Assembly (NCBI GenBank): GCA_963667595.2
Contig: CAXXWD010000002.1
Location: 62,001 to 126,000, forward strand
DNA: 64,000 nt
From: JAHJQZ01 sp963667595
GTDB lineage: Bacteria; Pseudomonadota; Alphaproteobacteria; Rhizobiales; Devosiaceae
Direction of reading: 5' to 3'
This document shows, piece after piece, positions 9,039-17,972 of the stretch (within the stretch, counting starts at the first letter, position 1; each line of letters starts with the position of its first letter). The position numbers and the translations under genes are program-made. The notes below the pieces were generated by a model that made no database searches, was not told the DNA's origin, and was given only the letters and a program-made list of their open reading frames with translations.

Positions 9039-9245
9039 ATGTTCAAGATCAATGAAAGCATGACCGACCGCGTAATCCGCGTCATCGTCGGTATCGTAAT
9101 GATCGCCATATTCTTCATGTTCCCCGGCTGGCTCGGGGCATGGAACTGGCTGTGGTGGATCGGCATCATTCCGCTGGTAACGGGGGCCATCGGCTATTGC
9201 CCGATCTACCAGCTGCTCAAGATGTCGACCAACAAGACCGAATAG
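9039..9245 (+). CDS. Small inner-membrane protein with a YgaP-like (DUF2892) transmembrane domain
   Basis: 68 residues. The start MFKINESMTDRVIRV follows CTGGAGG by five bases. Two hydrophobic helices (about residues 13-32 and 36-52) and the ending YCPIYQLLKMST match DUF2892, which in YgaP-type proteins anchors a rhodanese domain to the membrane. The conserved cysteine in GYCPIY is present. Its function is probably tied to reactive sulfur handling, in line with the operator-like repeat upstream. Confidence 0.85.
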   Translation: MFKINESMTDRVIRVIVGIVMIAIFFMFPGWLGAWNWLWWIGIIPLVTGAIGYCPIYQLLKMSTNKTE

Positions 9246-9335
9246 AGAGAACCCAGCCCGCCGGCCGGTTCATCCGGCCGGCGCGAGTTGGTCGCGCGCC
9301 GGCAACTTGCCGGACGTGTTTTGCGGCTCTTTGCC

Positions 9336-9797
9336 CTAAAGGAGCGGCTTTTCCATCTCCTTGGATGGGGTCCAACCCAAATCGAGATAAAGCGGGCGGC
9401 CGGCATCGGACGCATGCAAGGCGGCGAGAGAAACGCCGCGGTTGCGCATCATCTGTTCGATGCGCTGAATCAGCGTGCGCGCGATGCCGCGTCGCCTGAA
9501 ATCGGGTTCGACATGAACATTGAAGATATAGCCGCGTTCGCTGGGCGAGGATGTCGTCGGCGGCGGGGGCCAGTCGATGAGCATGGCGCCGGCATGCCCG
9601 ATGTCCTGTCCTTCGCTTTCCGCCGTCACGCCGAAATAACGGCCGTCCTCGAGCCGGGTCCGCACCCAGTCGAGGAAGGGGGACCGCATGGCTTCGACGC
9701 AGTCGGCCGAAAAACCCATATCGATGAACATGGCCACGCGATGCTGACAGATGGCCTTCGCATCGCCGGAATGTGAAGCGCGATAAGCGATATCCAA
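9336..9797 (-). CDS. GNAT family acetyltransferase
   Basis: 153 residues. A TTG start is supported by CAGGAG six to seven bases upstream. The acetyl-CoA motif is VEPDFRRRGIARTLIQRIEQ near residue 95, and the ending LYLDLGWTPSKEM is usual for amino-group acetyltransferases. The substrate cannot be told. It is divergent from fumC. Confidence 0.8.
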   Translation of the reverse strand: MDIAYRASHSGDAKAICQHRVAMFIDMGFSADCVEAMRSPFLDWVRTRLEDGRYFGVTAESEGQDIGHAGAMLIDWPPPPTTSSPSERGYIFNVHVEPDFRRRGIARTLIQRIEQMMRNRGVSLAALHASDAGRPLYLDLGWTPSKEMEKPLL

Positions 9798-9986
9798 AAA
9801 GGTCTCCTGAAAAAGGGGAATGGCGGGTGCCGGATCGACAAAAGCGATGCCGACGGCATGAAAACGGCTTGATTATCCGCCGGATCGGGTGGCTCGGGGC
9901 TTTTCGTTATGCGACATTTTGTCTATTGGCTTGGTCTGACGGCACGGGGACGAAAAAAACGTCCGGTTCATCACGGGAGCGCCACC

Positions 9987-11384
9987 ATGGCAGACACCAG
10001 ACTCGAAAGCGACAGCTTCGGCACCATCGAAGTGCCGGCGAACCGGCTTTACGGGGCGCAGACGGCGCGCTCGCTGATCAATTTTCCCATCGGCACCGAG
10101 ACGATGCCGGTGCCGCTGATCCGCGCCCTCGGTCGGGTCAAACAGGCGGCGGCGCTGACCAACAAGAAGCTCGGCATGCTCGATGCGCGACTCGCCGATG
10201 CCATCGCGCGGGCGGCGGCCGAAGTGGTGGCCGGCGACTGGGACGATCATTTCCCCCTAAAGGTCTGGCAGACCGGATCGGGCACCCAATCCAACATGAA
10301 CGCCAACGAGGTCATCTCCAACCGCGCCATCGAACTTCTGGGCGGCGAAAAGGGCTCGAAAAAACCGGTCCATCCCAACGATCACGTCAATCTCGGCCAG
10401 TCCTCCAACGACACCTTTCCCACCGCGATGAACGTGGCGGCGGCGATCGAGATCAACGAGACGCTGATCCCGGCGCTCGAACACCTGCGCTCTGCCCTTG
10501 CCGACAAGTCCAGCGCCTTCGCCGACATCGTCAAGATCGGGCGCACCCACACCCAGGATGCCACGCCCATGACACTGGGGCAGGAATTTTCCGGCTACGC
10601 CGCCCAGGTCGCCGCGTCGATCGAGCGGCTGAAACTTTCCCTCGGCGGACTCTATCAGCTGGCCCAGGGCGGTACGGCGGTCGGCACCGGGCTCAATGCC
10701 CACGAAAAATTCGCCGTCGGTTTCGCCGAGGCCATGGCCGGCCTGACCGGTCTGCCCTTCGTCACCGCGCCCAACAAGTTCGAGGCGCTGGCCGGCCAGG
10801 ACGCCTATGTTTTCGCCCATGGCGCGCTCAATTCGGTTGCCGCCGTCCTGTTCAAGATCGCCAACGACATCCGCCTGCTCGGCTCCGGTCCGCGTTCGGG
10901 CCTTGGGGAACTGAGCCTGCCGGAAAACGAGCCGGGCTCCTCGATCATGCCGGGCAAGGTCAACCCGACCCAGTCCGAGGCGATGACAATGGTCGCCGCA
11001 AGGGTAATGGGCAACGAGACCACCATCGCCTTCGCCGGCTCGCAGGGTCATTTCGAGCTCAATGTCTACCGGCCCGTCATGGCCTATGCCTTCTTACAGT
11101 CGGTCCGCCTGCTCGCCGACGCCGCCCACTCCTTCACCGACCGCTGCGTCGTCGGCATCGTTGCCAACGAGGACCACATCAAAAAGCTGATGGAACGCTC
11201 GCTGATGCTGGTGACGGCCCTCACGCCCAGGATCGGCTACGACAAGGCGGCCGAAATTGCCAAGGCGGCGCACAAGCACGGCACGACGCTCCGCGAGGAA
11301 GCGCTCCGGCTCGGCTATGTCACAAAAGCCGAATTCGACGAAATCGTCCGTCCGGAAACGATGACCGGGCCGAAAAAGGGCTGA
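9987..11384 (+). CDS. fumC: Fumarate hydratase class II
   Basis: 465 residues from MADTRLESDSFG, preceded by GGGAG at seven bases. The fumarase/aspartase signature GSSIMPGKVNPTQ is present, with the substrate-binding TGSGTQSNMNANEV block and the catalytic histidine in IGRTHTQDATP. The enzyme interconverts fumarate and malate in the TCA cycle without an iron-sulfur cluster. It is monocistronic and convergent with the glycosyltransferase across a palindromic repeat. Confidence 0.97.
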   Translation: MADTRLESDSFGTIEVPANRLYGAQTARSLINFPIGTETMPVPLIRALGRVKQAAALTNKKLGMLDARLADAIARAAAEVVAGDWDDHFPLKVWQTGSGTQSNMNANEVISNRAIELLGGEKGSKKPVHPNDHVNLGQSSNDTFPTAMNVAAAIEINETLIPALEHLRSALADKSSAFADIVKIGRTHTQDATPMTLGQEFSGYAAQVAASIERLKLSLGGLYQLAQGGTAVGTGLNAHEKFAVGFAEAMAGLTGLPFVTAPNKFEALAGQDAYVFAHGALNSVAAVLFKIANDIRLLGSGPRSGLGELSLPENEPGSSIMPGKVNPTQSEAMTMVAARVMGNETTIAFAGSQGHFELNVYRPVMAYAFLQSVRLLADAAHSFTDRCVVGIVANEDHIKKLMERSLMLVTALTPRIGYDKAAEIAKAAHKHGTTLREEALRLGYVTKAEFDEIVRPETMTGPKKG

Positions 11385-11397
11385 GGCTAAAAGAGCC

Positions 11398-11485
11398 CTC
11401 ATCGTGAAGCCAAACCTCGTCCTTTGAGATGCTGCCTTGCGGCGGCTCCTCATGATGAGGTTTCGAGACTCGAAGGACGAGGCGG
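11398..11485. repeat. Alphaproteobacterial palindromic intergenic element (CCTCGTCCTT type)
   Basis: Long imperfect hairpin with arms CCTCGTCCTT (11415-11424) and AAGGACGAGG (11473-11482) and an inner CTCATGATGAG palindrome. Elements of this type are abundant between genes in Hyphomicrobiales. It lies exactly between the convergent ends of fumC and the glycosyltransferase and abuts the latter's stop codon. Confidence 0.75.
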
Positions 11486-12283
11486 CTACTCCAACCCCGC
11501 CTCATCCACCAGTTTGGCCATGGCGCTGCCGGGCGGCGGTGGCGCGATATCGGCCCGGCCGCGTCGGGTCAGCTGACTGCGCCAGATATGGACGCCGCGC
11601 GTGTCCGGCCTGATGACCTCCGCGATGTCGCTGCCCGGGGCCATCAGGGCCGGGATGCCGGCATAGGGCACCGGATAAAAGACCGAAGAGGGCAGGACCT
11701 TGTCGAGAAGGCCGTGTTTCGGCACGAAATGGGTGAGGGCGAACGGACCCGTCGCGCCGTATTGCATGAAGGCGGGGGTGACCGGGTCGCCGAAAATCCG
11801 GCGGGCCGCCACTTCCAGCCGTCGGCCGAGCGGCAGGTGCGGTTCCAAGAGCGGCCGGTTGTCGAGATCGAAGATGGACAACAGATCGTCGAGCAGCGGC
11901 GCATCCGGGGGGATGCGCAGCACGGCCCCGTTGATCGAACCGGGTCGTTCCCAGGAAAAGATGTAATCGCCGAGACCGGTAATGGGACGGACGCAATAGA
12001 CGTCGCAATCGGCCCAGATGCCACGTTCTAGTTTCATCAGCATCATGCGGAACAGATCGGAAAAGGCGCCCGGCGTGCCGTGTCCTTTATAAAAGAACAA
12101 CTTTTCGCGCGCCAGCACCTCTTCGGCGTTTTTCCAGTCCGCCCCCTCGGGCAGGTCGCCCTGCGGCTCGTAGGAATAGACATGGACCGGATGGCCCTGC
12201 CTGACGAACGAGGCGATCGAGACCTTTTCGAGCCAGCTCAGGGGACCGTGCCAGAACGAGGCGATGACGGGCAGGGTGGTCAT
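11486..12283 (-). CDS. DXD-type glycosyltransferase (sugar-binding region containing DXD motif)
   Basis: 265 residues from MTTLPVIASFWHGPLSWLEK, with AAGGA seven bases upstream. The core motif is GIWADCDVYCVRPI (Asp-Cys-Asp binding the nucleotide-sugar metal), preceded by the SDLFRMMLMKLERG helix found in Gly_transf_sug proteins. This family transfers a hexose in lipopolysaccharide or other glycoconjugate synthesis. It follows pheT in the same direction and may be transcribed with it. Confidence 0.75.
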   Translation of the reverse strand: MTTLPVIASFWHGPLSWLEKVSIASFVRQGHPVHVYSYEPQGDLPEGADWKNAEEVLAREKLFFYKGHGTPGAFSDLFRMMLMKLERGIWADCDVYCVRPITGLGDYIFSWERPGSINGAVLRIPPDAPLLDDLLSIFDLDNRPLLEPHLPLGRRLEVAARRIFGDPVTPAFMQYGATGPFALTHFVPKHGLLDKVLPSSVFYPVPYAGIPALMAPGSDIAEVIRPDTRGVHIWRSQLTRRGRADIAPPPPGSAMAKLVDEAGLE

Positions 12284-12320
12284 TTTATGATCCTTTTCTC
12301 CATCGTCGCCTCGCTTCTTT

Positions 12321-12341
12321 CTCCCCATGAAGGGGGAGGGA
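12321..12341. repeat. GC-rich palindrome (CTCCCC/GGGGGAG family), intergenic copy
   Basis: CTCCCC ATGAA GGGGGAG between pheT and the glycosyltransferase. It belongs to the same sequence family as the copies at 16571, 29626 and within cobN. Confidence 0.6.
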
Positions 12342-12349
12342 CAGCGTGG

Positions 12350-14758
12350 TTATCCCCTCAACACGCCGCCGGTCGCTTTAGCAACCGAGGCGACGATGGC
12401 CTTGGAGACCGCTTCGATGTCCTCGTCGGTCAGGGTCCTGTCATGCGGCTGGAGTCTCACTTCGATGGCAACCGATTTCTTGCCCGGCGCCATGTGGTCG
12501 CCTTCGTAGATATCGAAGATGGTGGCGCCGGTAATGAGCTTCTTGTCGGCGTTTTGTGCCGCCTTGATCAGCCTGTCGGCGGCCACGTCGGCATCGACGA
12601 CGAAGGCGAAATCGCGGCTCAGGGGCATGAGATCGGATAAGACGAGCTGGGGCTTGGTGCGGGTCGGCTTCTTCTTCGGCGCCGGCAGGGCATCGAGATC
12701 GAGCTCAAGCGCGACCACGGGACCTTCAAGGTCGAGCTCGGCGACAAGCGCCGGGTGAACCTCGCCGAACCAGGCGAAGATGTTCTTCGGTCCGAGCTGC
12801 AAGCGTCCGCCACGTCCCGGATGCGCCCAGGACGCAGGTTCGGCGACGAGCTGCAGCTTGTCGATGTCATAGCCCAGAGCGTCGAGCAGGGCGGCGAGAT
12901 CGGCCTTGATGTCGAACACATCGACGGGCTTTTGCCCGCCGCGCCATGTCCGCTCGCCATTGCCGGCGCGAAGCGCGGTGGCATAGACGTGCTGGCCGGC
13001 CGGTTCGTCGGAAAGGAAAACCTGCCCGACCTCGAACAGGTCGAGTTCGTCGATGGCGCGGTTCTGGTTGCGCTTGACGGCCATCAACAGGCCCGGCAAC
13101 AGCGAAGGCCGCATGTCGGTCAGATCGGCGGCAATCGGATTGGCCAGTTTCAGCGTCTCGCCGCCACCGCCGAACTTTTCGGCGAGATCGGTCGAAATGA
13201 ACGACCAGGTGACGGCTTCGTCCAGGCCGCGCGCCGCCAGGGCCCGTCGCGCCAGACGCTTGCGGTTCTGCAGGGGCGTCAGGATCTGTTGGGCCACGTG
13301 TGCGATACGCGGCAGCGGTTCGACCGGCACGCGGTCGACCCCGACCATGCGCATGACCTCTTCGACGAGATCGGCCTTCTGTGCCACGTCCGGGCGCCAG
13401 GACGGCACGGCGATTTTGACGGTCTCGCCGGTGCCGGAAACCCAGAAGCCGAGCCGCGTCAGGATGGCCTTGACCTCGGCGAAAGGCACCTTGAGACCGG
13501 TCAGGCGCTGGATTTCGCTCAAGGGGAAATCGATGACCGTTTCGGGCGCCTCGACAGCGCCGGCGACCTTCATTTCGCAGGCCTCGCCGCCGCAGATCTC
13601 GAGGATCATCTTCGTTGCCAGTTCCAGACCCGGCTTGACGAAGGCCGGGTCGACGACGCGCTCGAACCGGTAGCGGGCATCGGTGACGATACCGGTCTTG
13701 CGCCCGGTCTGGGCGGTCGCCATCGGATCGAACCAGGCCGATTCGATGAAGACATTGGTCGTATGATCCTCGCTGGCGCTCCTGGTTCCGCCGATGACGC
13801 CACCGAGACCCAACACGCCAGCATCGTCGGCGATGACGCACATGGTCTCGTCGACCTCGTAGGTCTTGTTGTCGAGCGCCTCGAAGCTCTCGCCCTTCCT
13901 GCCGAGGCGCGCATGGATGGTGCCGGCGATGCGGTCGGCGTCATAGGCATGAAGCGGACGGCCCCGGTCGTAGGTCATGTAATTGGTGATGTCAGCCAAA
14001 GCGTTGATCGGCCGTAAACCGATGGCGCGCAGCCGGTCCTGCAGCCATTGCGGCGAGGCGACGTTCCTGACGTTCTTGATCAGGCGTCCGGCGAACATGC
14101 GGCAGGCCGGATTCTGTTTGTCCTCGAACCGCAATTCGATCGGGATCGTCGTTTCGCCCGCCGTCGCCTTGACCGGCATGATGGCAGGATCCTTGAGATC
14201 GCCGACACCCGCCGCGGCGAGATCACGGGCCACGCCGAAAACGCTGGTGCAATCGCCACGGTTCGGCGTGATCGCGACATCGATCACCAGACCGCCGAGC
14301 TTCTTGTACTCGACATAACGCATGCCGACCGGCGCATCGTCGGGCAGTTCGATGATGCCGGTATGATCGTCCGACAGCATGAGTTCGCGTTCCGAACACA
14401 GCATGCCGTTCGATTCCGCACCGCGGATCACGCCTTTTTTAAGCGTGATTTCCGTGCCCGGAATATAGGAGCCGGCCGGGGCGAAGACGCCTTTCATGCC
14501 GGTTCTGGCGTTCGGCGCGCCGCATACCACCTTAACCGGTTCGGTGCCGCCGGCATCGACCAGGCAGACGTTGAGGTGATCGGAATTTTCCATCCGTTGG
14601 GCGGAAATGACATAGCCGACCACGAACGGTTCCAGCGCCTTGGCCTGGTCTTCCACGCCGTCGACTTCGAGACCGATCATGGTCAGCGTGTCGATGATGG
14701 TTGCGGCGGGAACGTCGGTATCGAGATAGTCCTTGAGCCAGTCGAGGGTGAACTTCAT
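12350..14758 (-). CDS. pheT: Phenylalanine-tRNA ligase beta subunit
   Basis: 802 residues, full length. Order of domains: N-terminal region MKFTLDWLKDYLDTD, a tRNA-binding OB fold (~40-150), B3/B4 with the editing site, B5, the pseudo-catalytic core, and the ferredoxin-fold anticodon-binding domain (~710-802, ending VASVAKATGGVLRG). It forms an alpha2-beta2 enzyme with PheS. The ATG overlaps the stop of the preceding secreted-protein gene by four bases, so translation is probably coupled. Unusually, four genes separate it from pheS. Confidence 0.97.
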   Translation of the reverse strand: MKFTLDWLKDYLDTDVPAATIIDTLTMIGLEVDGVEDQAKALEPFVVGYVISAQRMENSDHLNVCLVDAGGTEPVKVVCGAPNARTGMKGVFAPAGSYIPGTEITLKKGVIRGAESNGMLCSERELMLSDDHTGIIELPDDAPVGMRYVEYKKLGGLVIDVAITPNRGDCTSVFGVARDLAAAGVGDLKDPAIMPVKATAGETTIPIELRFEDKQNPACRMFAGRLIKNVRNVASPQWLQDRLRAIGLRPINALADITNYMTYDRGRPLHAYDADRIAGTIHARLGRKGESFEALDNKTYEVDETMCVIADDAGVLGLGGVIGGTRSASEDHTTNVFIESAWFDPMATAQTGRKTGIVTDARYRFERVVDPAFVKPGLELATKMILEICGGEACEMKVAGAVEAPETVIDFPLSEIQRLTGLKVPFAEVKAILTRLGFWVSGTGETVKIAVPSWRPDVAQKADLVEEVMRMVGVDRVPVEPLPRIAHVAQQILTPLQNRKRLARRALAARGLDEAVTWSFISTDLAEKFGGGGETLKLANPIAADLTDMRPSLLPGLLMAVKRNQNRAIDELDLFEVGQVFLSDEPAGQHVYATALRAGNGERTWRGGQKPVDVFDIKADLAALLDALGYDIDKLQLVAEPASWAHPGRGGRLQLGPKNIFAWFGEVHPALVAELDLEGPVVALELDLDALPAPKKKPTRTKPQLVLSDLMPLSRDFAFVVDADVAADRLIKAAQNADKKLITGATIFDIYEGDHMAPGKKSVAIEVRLQPHDRTLTDEDIEAVSKAIVASVAKATGGVLRG

Positions 14759-15162
14759 TTTGTCGTCCGGGGTTCGAAAAAACAGGTACCGGTCAGAAGG
14801 GCAGTGGCGCCGAGACCGGCAAAGCGCATCGGGGTCGCATCGAGATCGATGCGCAGACTAAATCGGCCGTCCTCGCGGCGGGCCACCAGCTGGTTGGGAC
14901 TGCCCGGCTGCCGGTCGAGCAGATAGCGTTCGCCAGTCGTCACCATTCTGGCCCAGTCCGCGCCGTCACCCGTGTTCGGGGAGACGGCGAGGGCGATTTC
15001 ATATTCGCCAGGCGGCAGAGTTTCGACCGTACCGGCGTCCGCGCCGGCCCAGTGCTCGATGGTTTCGGCCATGCAGCGATAGGTGCCGTCCTCGGCGAGC
15101 GCCGGGACGGTGGCGAGCAAGGCGGCGGCGATGAAGGCAACGGAGAAAACGAGAGATCTCAT
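14755..15162 (-). CDS. Small secreted protein of unknown function between pheS and pheT
   Basis: 135 residues. The start MRSLVFSVAFIAAALLATVPALAED gives a textbook signal peptide cleaved after about residue 23. The mature part has two cysteines (TYRCMAE and TGTCFFEP), perhaps a disulfide, and beta-rich sequence. I recognise no family. Both ends overlap their neighbours by four bases (exonuclease stop/this start, this stop/pheT start), which places it in the pheS-pheT transcript. Confidence 0.7.
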   Translation of the reverse strand: MRSLVFSVAFIAAALLATVPALAEDGTYRCMAETIEHWAGADAGTVETLPPGEYEIALAVSPNTGDGADWARMVTTGERYLLDRQPGSPNQLVARREDGRFSLRIDLDATPMRFAGLGATALLTGTCFFEPRTTK

Positions 15163-15791
15163 GAGCCCGCCTCCCACGCCCCGATTTCGGGAAGGGCGTC
15201 GCTCATCGCAAAAAGCTTCACCAGAAGATGGGCGTAGCCGCGCGCATCGTCGATGGCCTTGTGCGTGTGTGCAACGTTGCCGTACCAGTCCGGCGGCGAA
15301 TTCTTGGAATTCCAGCGGAAATAGTCGAGCCCGCGCAGCGCGCCGGCCATGGTGTAAAGGCAAACCCCGCCGCCGCGGAAAAGCTTCACGCGCGAGGTCG
15401 GCCCGCCGATGGCGCGTTCGCCGGCATAGGTATCGAGATAATGGTCCATGAACGGTCCGTCGAACAGGATCGGCGCCGCAACGAACGCCTTGTGGCCGGG
15501 CAGGGCGCGGATCCAGTCGACGAAGCTCCGCATGACGTCTTCCGGCCGTTCCGGATCGGTCGTCGCCGCAGCCCAGGCCTCCGGTTCCGTTTGCCACCAA
15601 TCCATGGTGTCTGGATCGGACGTCCGGTCGGCGCGGGGGATCAGATTGGCCTCGAACGTACCGAATTCGTTGCCCTCGTAATCGATGGCCACCGAGGCGA
15701 AGCTCAGCATCGAATTACGCAAGGGGCTGGGGCCGTCGGTTTCGATATCGGTGACGACAAAGGTCACGGGTTCGGCGCTGTCATGGGTCAT
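15159..15791 (-). CDS. DEDDh 3'-5' exonuclease-like protein
   Basis: 210 residues from MTHDSAEPVTFVVTDIETDG. The Exo I motif is DIETDG (Asp, Glu near residue 15), Exo II resembles APILFDGPFMDHYLD, and Exo III is HKAIDDARG with its histidine and aspartate, so all acidic catalytic residues are present. Members act on DNA or RNA 3' ends; which one is not clear here. It lies in the overlapping gene chain between pheS and pheT. Confidence 0.8.
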   Translation of the reverse strand: MTHDSAEPVTFVVTDIETDGPSPLRNSMLSFASVAIDYEGNEFGTFEANLIPRADRTSDPDTMDWWQTEPEAWAAATTDPERPEDVMRSFVDWIRALPGHKAFVAAPILFDGPFMDHYLDTYAGERAIGGPTSRVKLFRGGGVCLYTMAGALRGLDYFRWNSKNSPPDWYGNVAHTHKAIDDARGYAHLLVKLFAMSDALPEIGAWEAGS

Positions 15792-16183
15792 TCCAACACC
15801 TCCACCAGCCGGAAACGCTCGCAGACCAGCATCAGATCTTCCGACCAGCCGCCGTTGCGGGTGAAAAAATCGATATGGCCGGCCCGCCACTCTTCAAAGG
15901 ACCCTTCGCCTTCCGCGACGGCGAAATCCTCGGGGACATCGGCGAAGCGGCGTTGGGCGACGTCTGTCGTTTCGATGACACAGACCGGCTTGCCGCGTCC
16001 GTCGAGCACCACGTCGCGTCGCCCGATTTCGGGCATCGGCTCTTCGGGGCCGATATCGCGAAGCGCGCCGCAGGTTGCGGTCTTTTTCCCGCTCAAGACG
16101 AGCGCCAGCAAAGCGTCGGCAAGCTCCTCGGAGTCGCCGAACGCAAAGGTCACCGCATCGGTGTCGCGGGCGGGAAGGGTCAC
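15788..16183 (-). CDS. ASCH domain protein
   Basis: 131 residues from a GTG start whose GTGA overlaps the preceding stop, matching the 4-base overlaps along this chain. FGDSEELADALLALVLSGKKTATCG and the later VLDGRGKPVCVIETTDV are the hallmarks of ASCH domains, with the lysines, threonine and glutamate of the RNA-binding/hydrolase pocket. Related proteins include N4-acetylcytidine amidohydrolase and predicted RNA-binding coactivators. Its exact activity is not known. Confidence 0.8.
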   Translation of the reverse strand: MTLPARDTDAVTFAFGDSEELADALLALVLSGKKTATCGALRDIGPEEPMPEIGRRDVVLDGRGKPVCVIETTDVAQRRFADVPEDFAVAEGEGSFEEWRAGHIDFFTRNGGWSEDLMLVCERFRLVEVLE

Positions 16184-16548
16184 GAGTCCAGCTCTCTCGA
16201 ACGGGTGTTGGGTATCCGGTTCCTCAGGGCGTCCTCGATCCGCAGATAAACGGATTCCGGCGTGCAAAGGACATCCCTGTTGCTGAATTGCAGGACAGCG
16301 TAACCTTTGCGCTTGAGGAAAGCGTCGCGTCTGACGTCTTTTTGTTGTTCGCCGGGCAGGAAATGGCTATCGCCATCGACCTCAATAATCAGCCGTGCGT
16401 GATGGCAGGCGAAATCGACGCAAAAGGGGCCGATCTGAACCTGTTTGCGAAAATGGTAGGCACCAGACCGGAAGGGGTAGAGCAGGCGCCATAACCTGAC
16501 TTCCGGTAGCGTTGCCTGTTTTCGCAATGTCTGTGCAAGCGTGCTCAT
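16180..16548 (-). CDS. DUF559 (Vsr endonuclease-like) protein
   Basis: 122 residues from MSTLAQTLRKQATLPEVRLW, with GGGGTG upstream. The sequence follows the DUF559 pattern: LRxxxTxxExxLWxxL, FRKQVQIGPFCVDFAC, LIIEVDGDSH, then RRDAFLKRKGYAVLQFSNRDV. The acidic residues in VDFAC and EVDGDSH correspond to the metal site of the Vsr/restriction-endonuclease fold. The biological role of this widespread family is unsettled. It is the first of four genes between pheS and pheT. Confidence 0.88.
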   Translation of the reverse strand: MSTLAQTLRKQATLPEVRLWRLLYPFRSGAYHFRKQVQIGPFCVDFACHHARLIIEVDGDSHFLPGEQQKDVRRDAFLKRKGYAVLQFSNRDVLCTPESVYLRIEDALRNRIPNTRSRELDS

Positions 16549-16570
16549 CGGTTCACCCCGTGATTGCGGT

Positions 16571-16622
16571 TCCACCCCTCCTCGACCCTCCCCGTCGAGA
16601 GGAGGGATGGAGAGGGGGTGCC
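16571..16622. repeat. GC-rich palindrome, intergenic copy between pheS and the DUF559 gene
   Basis: Complementary runs CACCCCTCCTC, CCCTCCCC and GAGGAGGG, GAGAGGGGGTG form a nested hairpin. It is of the same family as the copies inside cobN. Confidence 0.6.
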
Positions 16623-16654
16623 TTCCATGTGCAATTGATTCGACATTTCGGGTG

Positions 16655-17782
16655 TCAGCTCGCCAGCCCCCCGAACAGGGTCGGCAGGTCGAGCGGGCGG
16701 AAACCGTAATGCTCGATCCAGCGCTGGTCGGCGTCGAAGAAGGCGCGAAGGTCCGGCATGCCGTATTTCAGCATGGCGAGACGGTCGATGCCCATGCCCC
16801 AGGCGAAGCCCTGGTAGACGGTGGGGTCGAGCCCGCAATTGTTCAAAACGTTCGGATGCACCATGCCGCAGCCCAGGATTTCGAGCCAGTCAGTGCCTTC
16901 GCCGATCCTGATCTCGGCGCCGGACCGGTCGCAGCCCACATCGACTTCCATCGACGGTTCCGTGAACGGGAAAAAGCTCGGGCGGAACCTCAAGGAGACG
17001 TTGTCGACCTCGAAGAAGGATTTGAGGAATTCCTCCAGCACCCAGCGGAGCTGGCCGATATGGCTCGATTTGTCGATCACCAGGCCCTCGACCTGATGGA
17101 ACATCGGGGTGTGGGTCTGGTCGCTGTCATGCCGATAAGTGCGGCCCGGCGCGATGATGCGGATCGGCGGCTCGATGGCGGTCGAAACCCAGGGCGCCTG
17201 GGCGACCGAATTGGTCCTCAGCATCGAACGGATCTGCACCGGCGAGGTGTGGGTGCGCAAAAGCTTGCGGTTGCCCTCGGCGTCAGGCTTCAAAAAGAAG
17301 GTATCGTGCATTTCCCGGGCCGGATGGCCTTCGGGGAAATTGAGCTGGGTGAAGTTGAAGAAGTCGGTTTCGATGTCCGGCCCTTCGGCAATGGAAAAGC
17401 CCATGTCGGAAAAAATGGCGGTGATCTCGTCGGTCACCTGGCTGATGGGGTGGATGCGACCCTTGGCGGTCGGCACCTTGGGCAAGGGCAGGGTGATGTC
17501 GACCCGTTCGGCGGCGAGCCGGGCTTCCAGCGCCCTGGCCTTCAATTCAGCGCTTCGCGCCTCGACGGCGGCGGCAATTTCGGACTTGAGCCCGTTGATC
17601 GCCGGTCCCATGACCTTGCGTTCGTCGGGGGTCATCTTGCCGAGCGTGGCGAGAAGAGCCGAAACAGATCCCTTCTTGCCGAGTGCGGCAACGCGGACCG
17701 CATCGAGCGCGGCTTCGTCGCCGGCTTGGGCAATCTGGGTCAATAGGTCGGATTTGAGGCTGTCGAGTTCGGGCGTTGACAT
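16655..17782 (-). CDS. pheS: Phenylalanine-tRNA ligase alpha subunit
   Basis: 375 residues from MSTPELDSLKSDLLTQI. An N-terminal coiled-coil tRNA-binding arm (~1-100) is followed by the class II catalytic core: motif 2 in PGRTYRHDSDQTHTPMFHQVEG and motif 3 GFAWGMGIDRLAMLKYGMPDLR near the C terminus. It charges tRNA-Phe together with PheT. It sits 190 bp downstream of rplT. I see no Phe-rich leader peptide there, so how it is regulated is open. Confidence 0.97.
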   Translation of the reverse strand: MSTPELDSLKSDLLTQIAQAGDEAALDAVRVAALGKKGSVSALLATLGKMTPDERKVMGPAINGLKSEIAAAVEARSAELKARALEARLAAERVDITLPLPKVPTAKGRIHPISQVTDEITAIFSDMGFSIAEGPDIETDFFNFTQLNFPEGHPAREMHDTFFLKPDAEGNRKLLRTHTSPVQIRSMLRTNSVAQAPWVSTAIEPPIRIIAPGRTYRHDSDQTHTPMFHQVEGLVIDKSSHIGQLRWVLEEFLKSFFEVDNVSLRFRPSFFPFTEPSMEVDVGCDRSGAEIRIGEGTDWLEILGCGMVHPNVLNNCGLDPTVYQGFAWGMGIDRLAMLKYGMPDLRAFFDADQRWIEHYGFRPLDLPTLFGGLAS

Positions 17783-17972
17783 TTCTTTTTCCACACGATG
17801 GGTCGCGCTGAGGGTTTTAGACAAGCAAAAGGCCCCACGCCACCCCAATCCGGAGTGATGCAGAGCCTTCGAATTGGCCTCGGCAGATGGCGCTGGGAGC
17901 GCGCTCGGGCCGGCGTCGATGGCTGGAACCGGCCCCGGATCGAAATCCGGGGACAAGCTCGTGGGCCGACCT

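Noticed and set aside
12755..14017. Long plus frame opposite pheT
   Set aside because: Antisense shadow of pheT.
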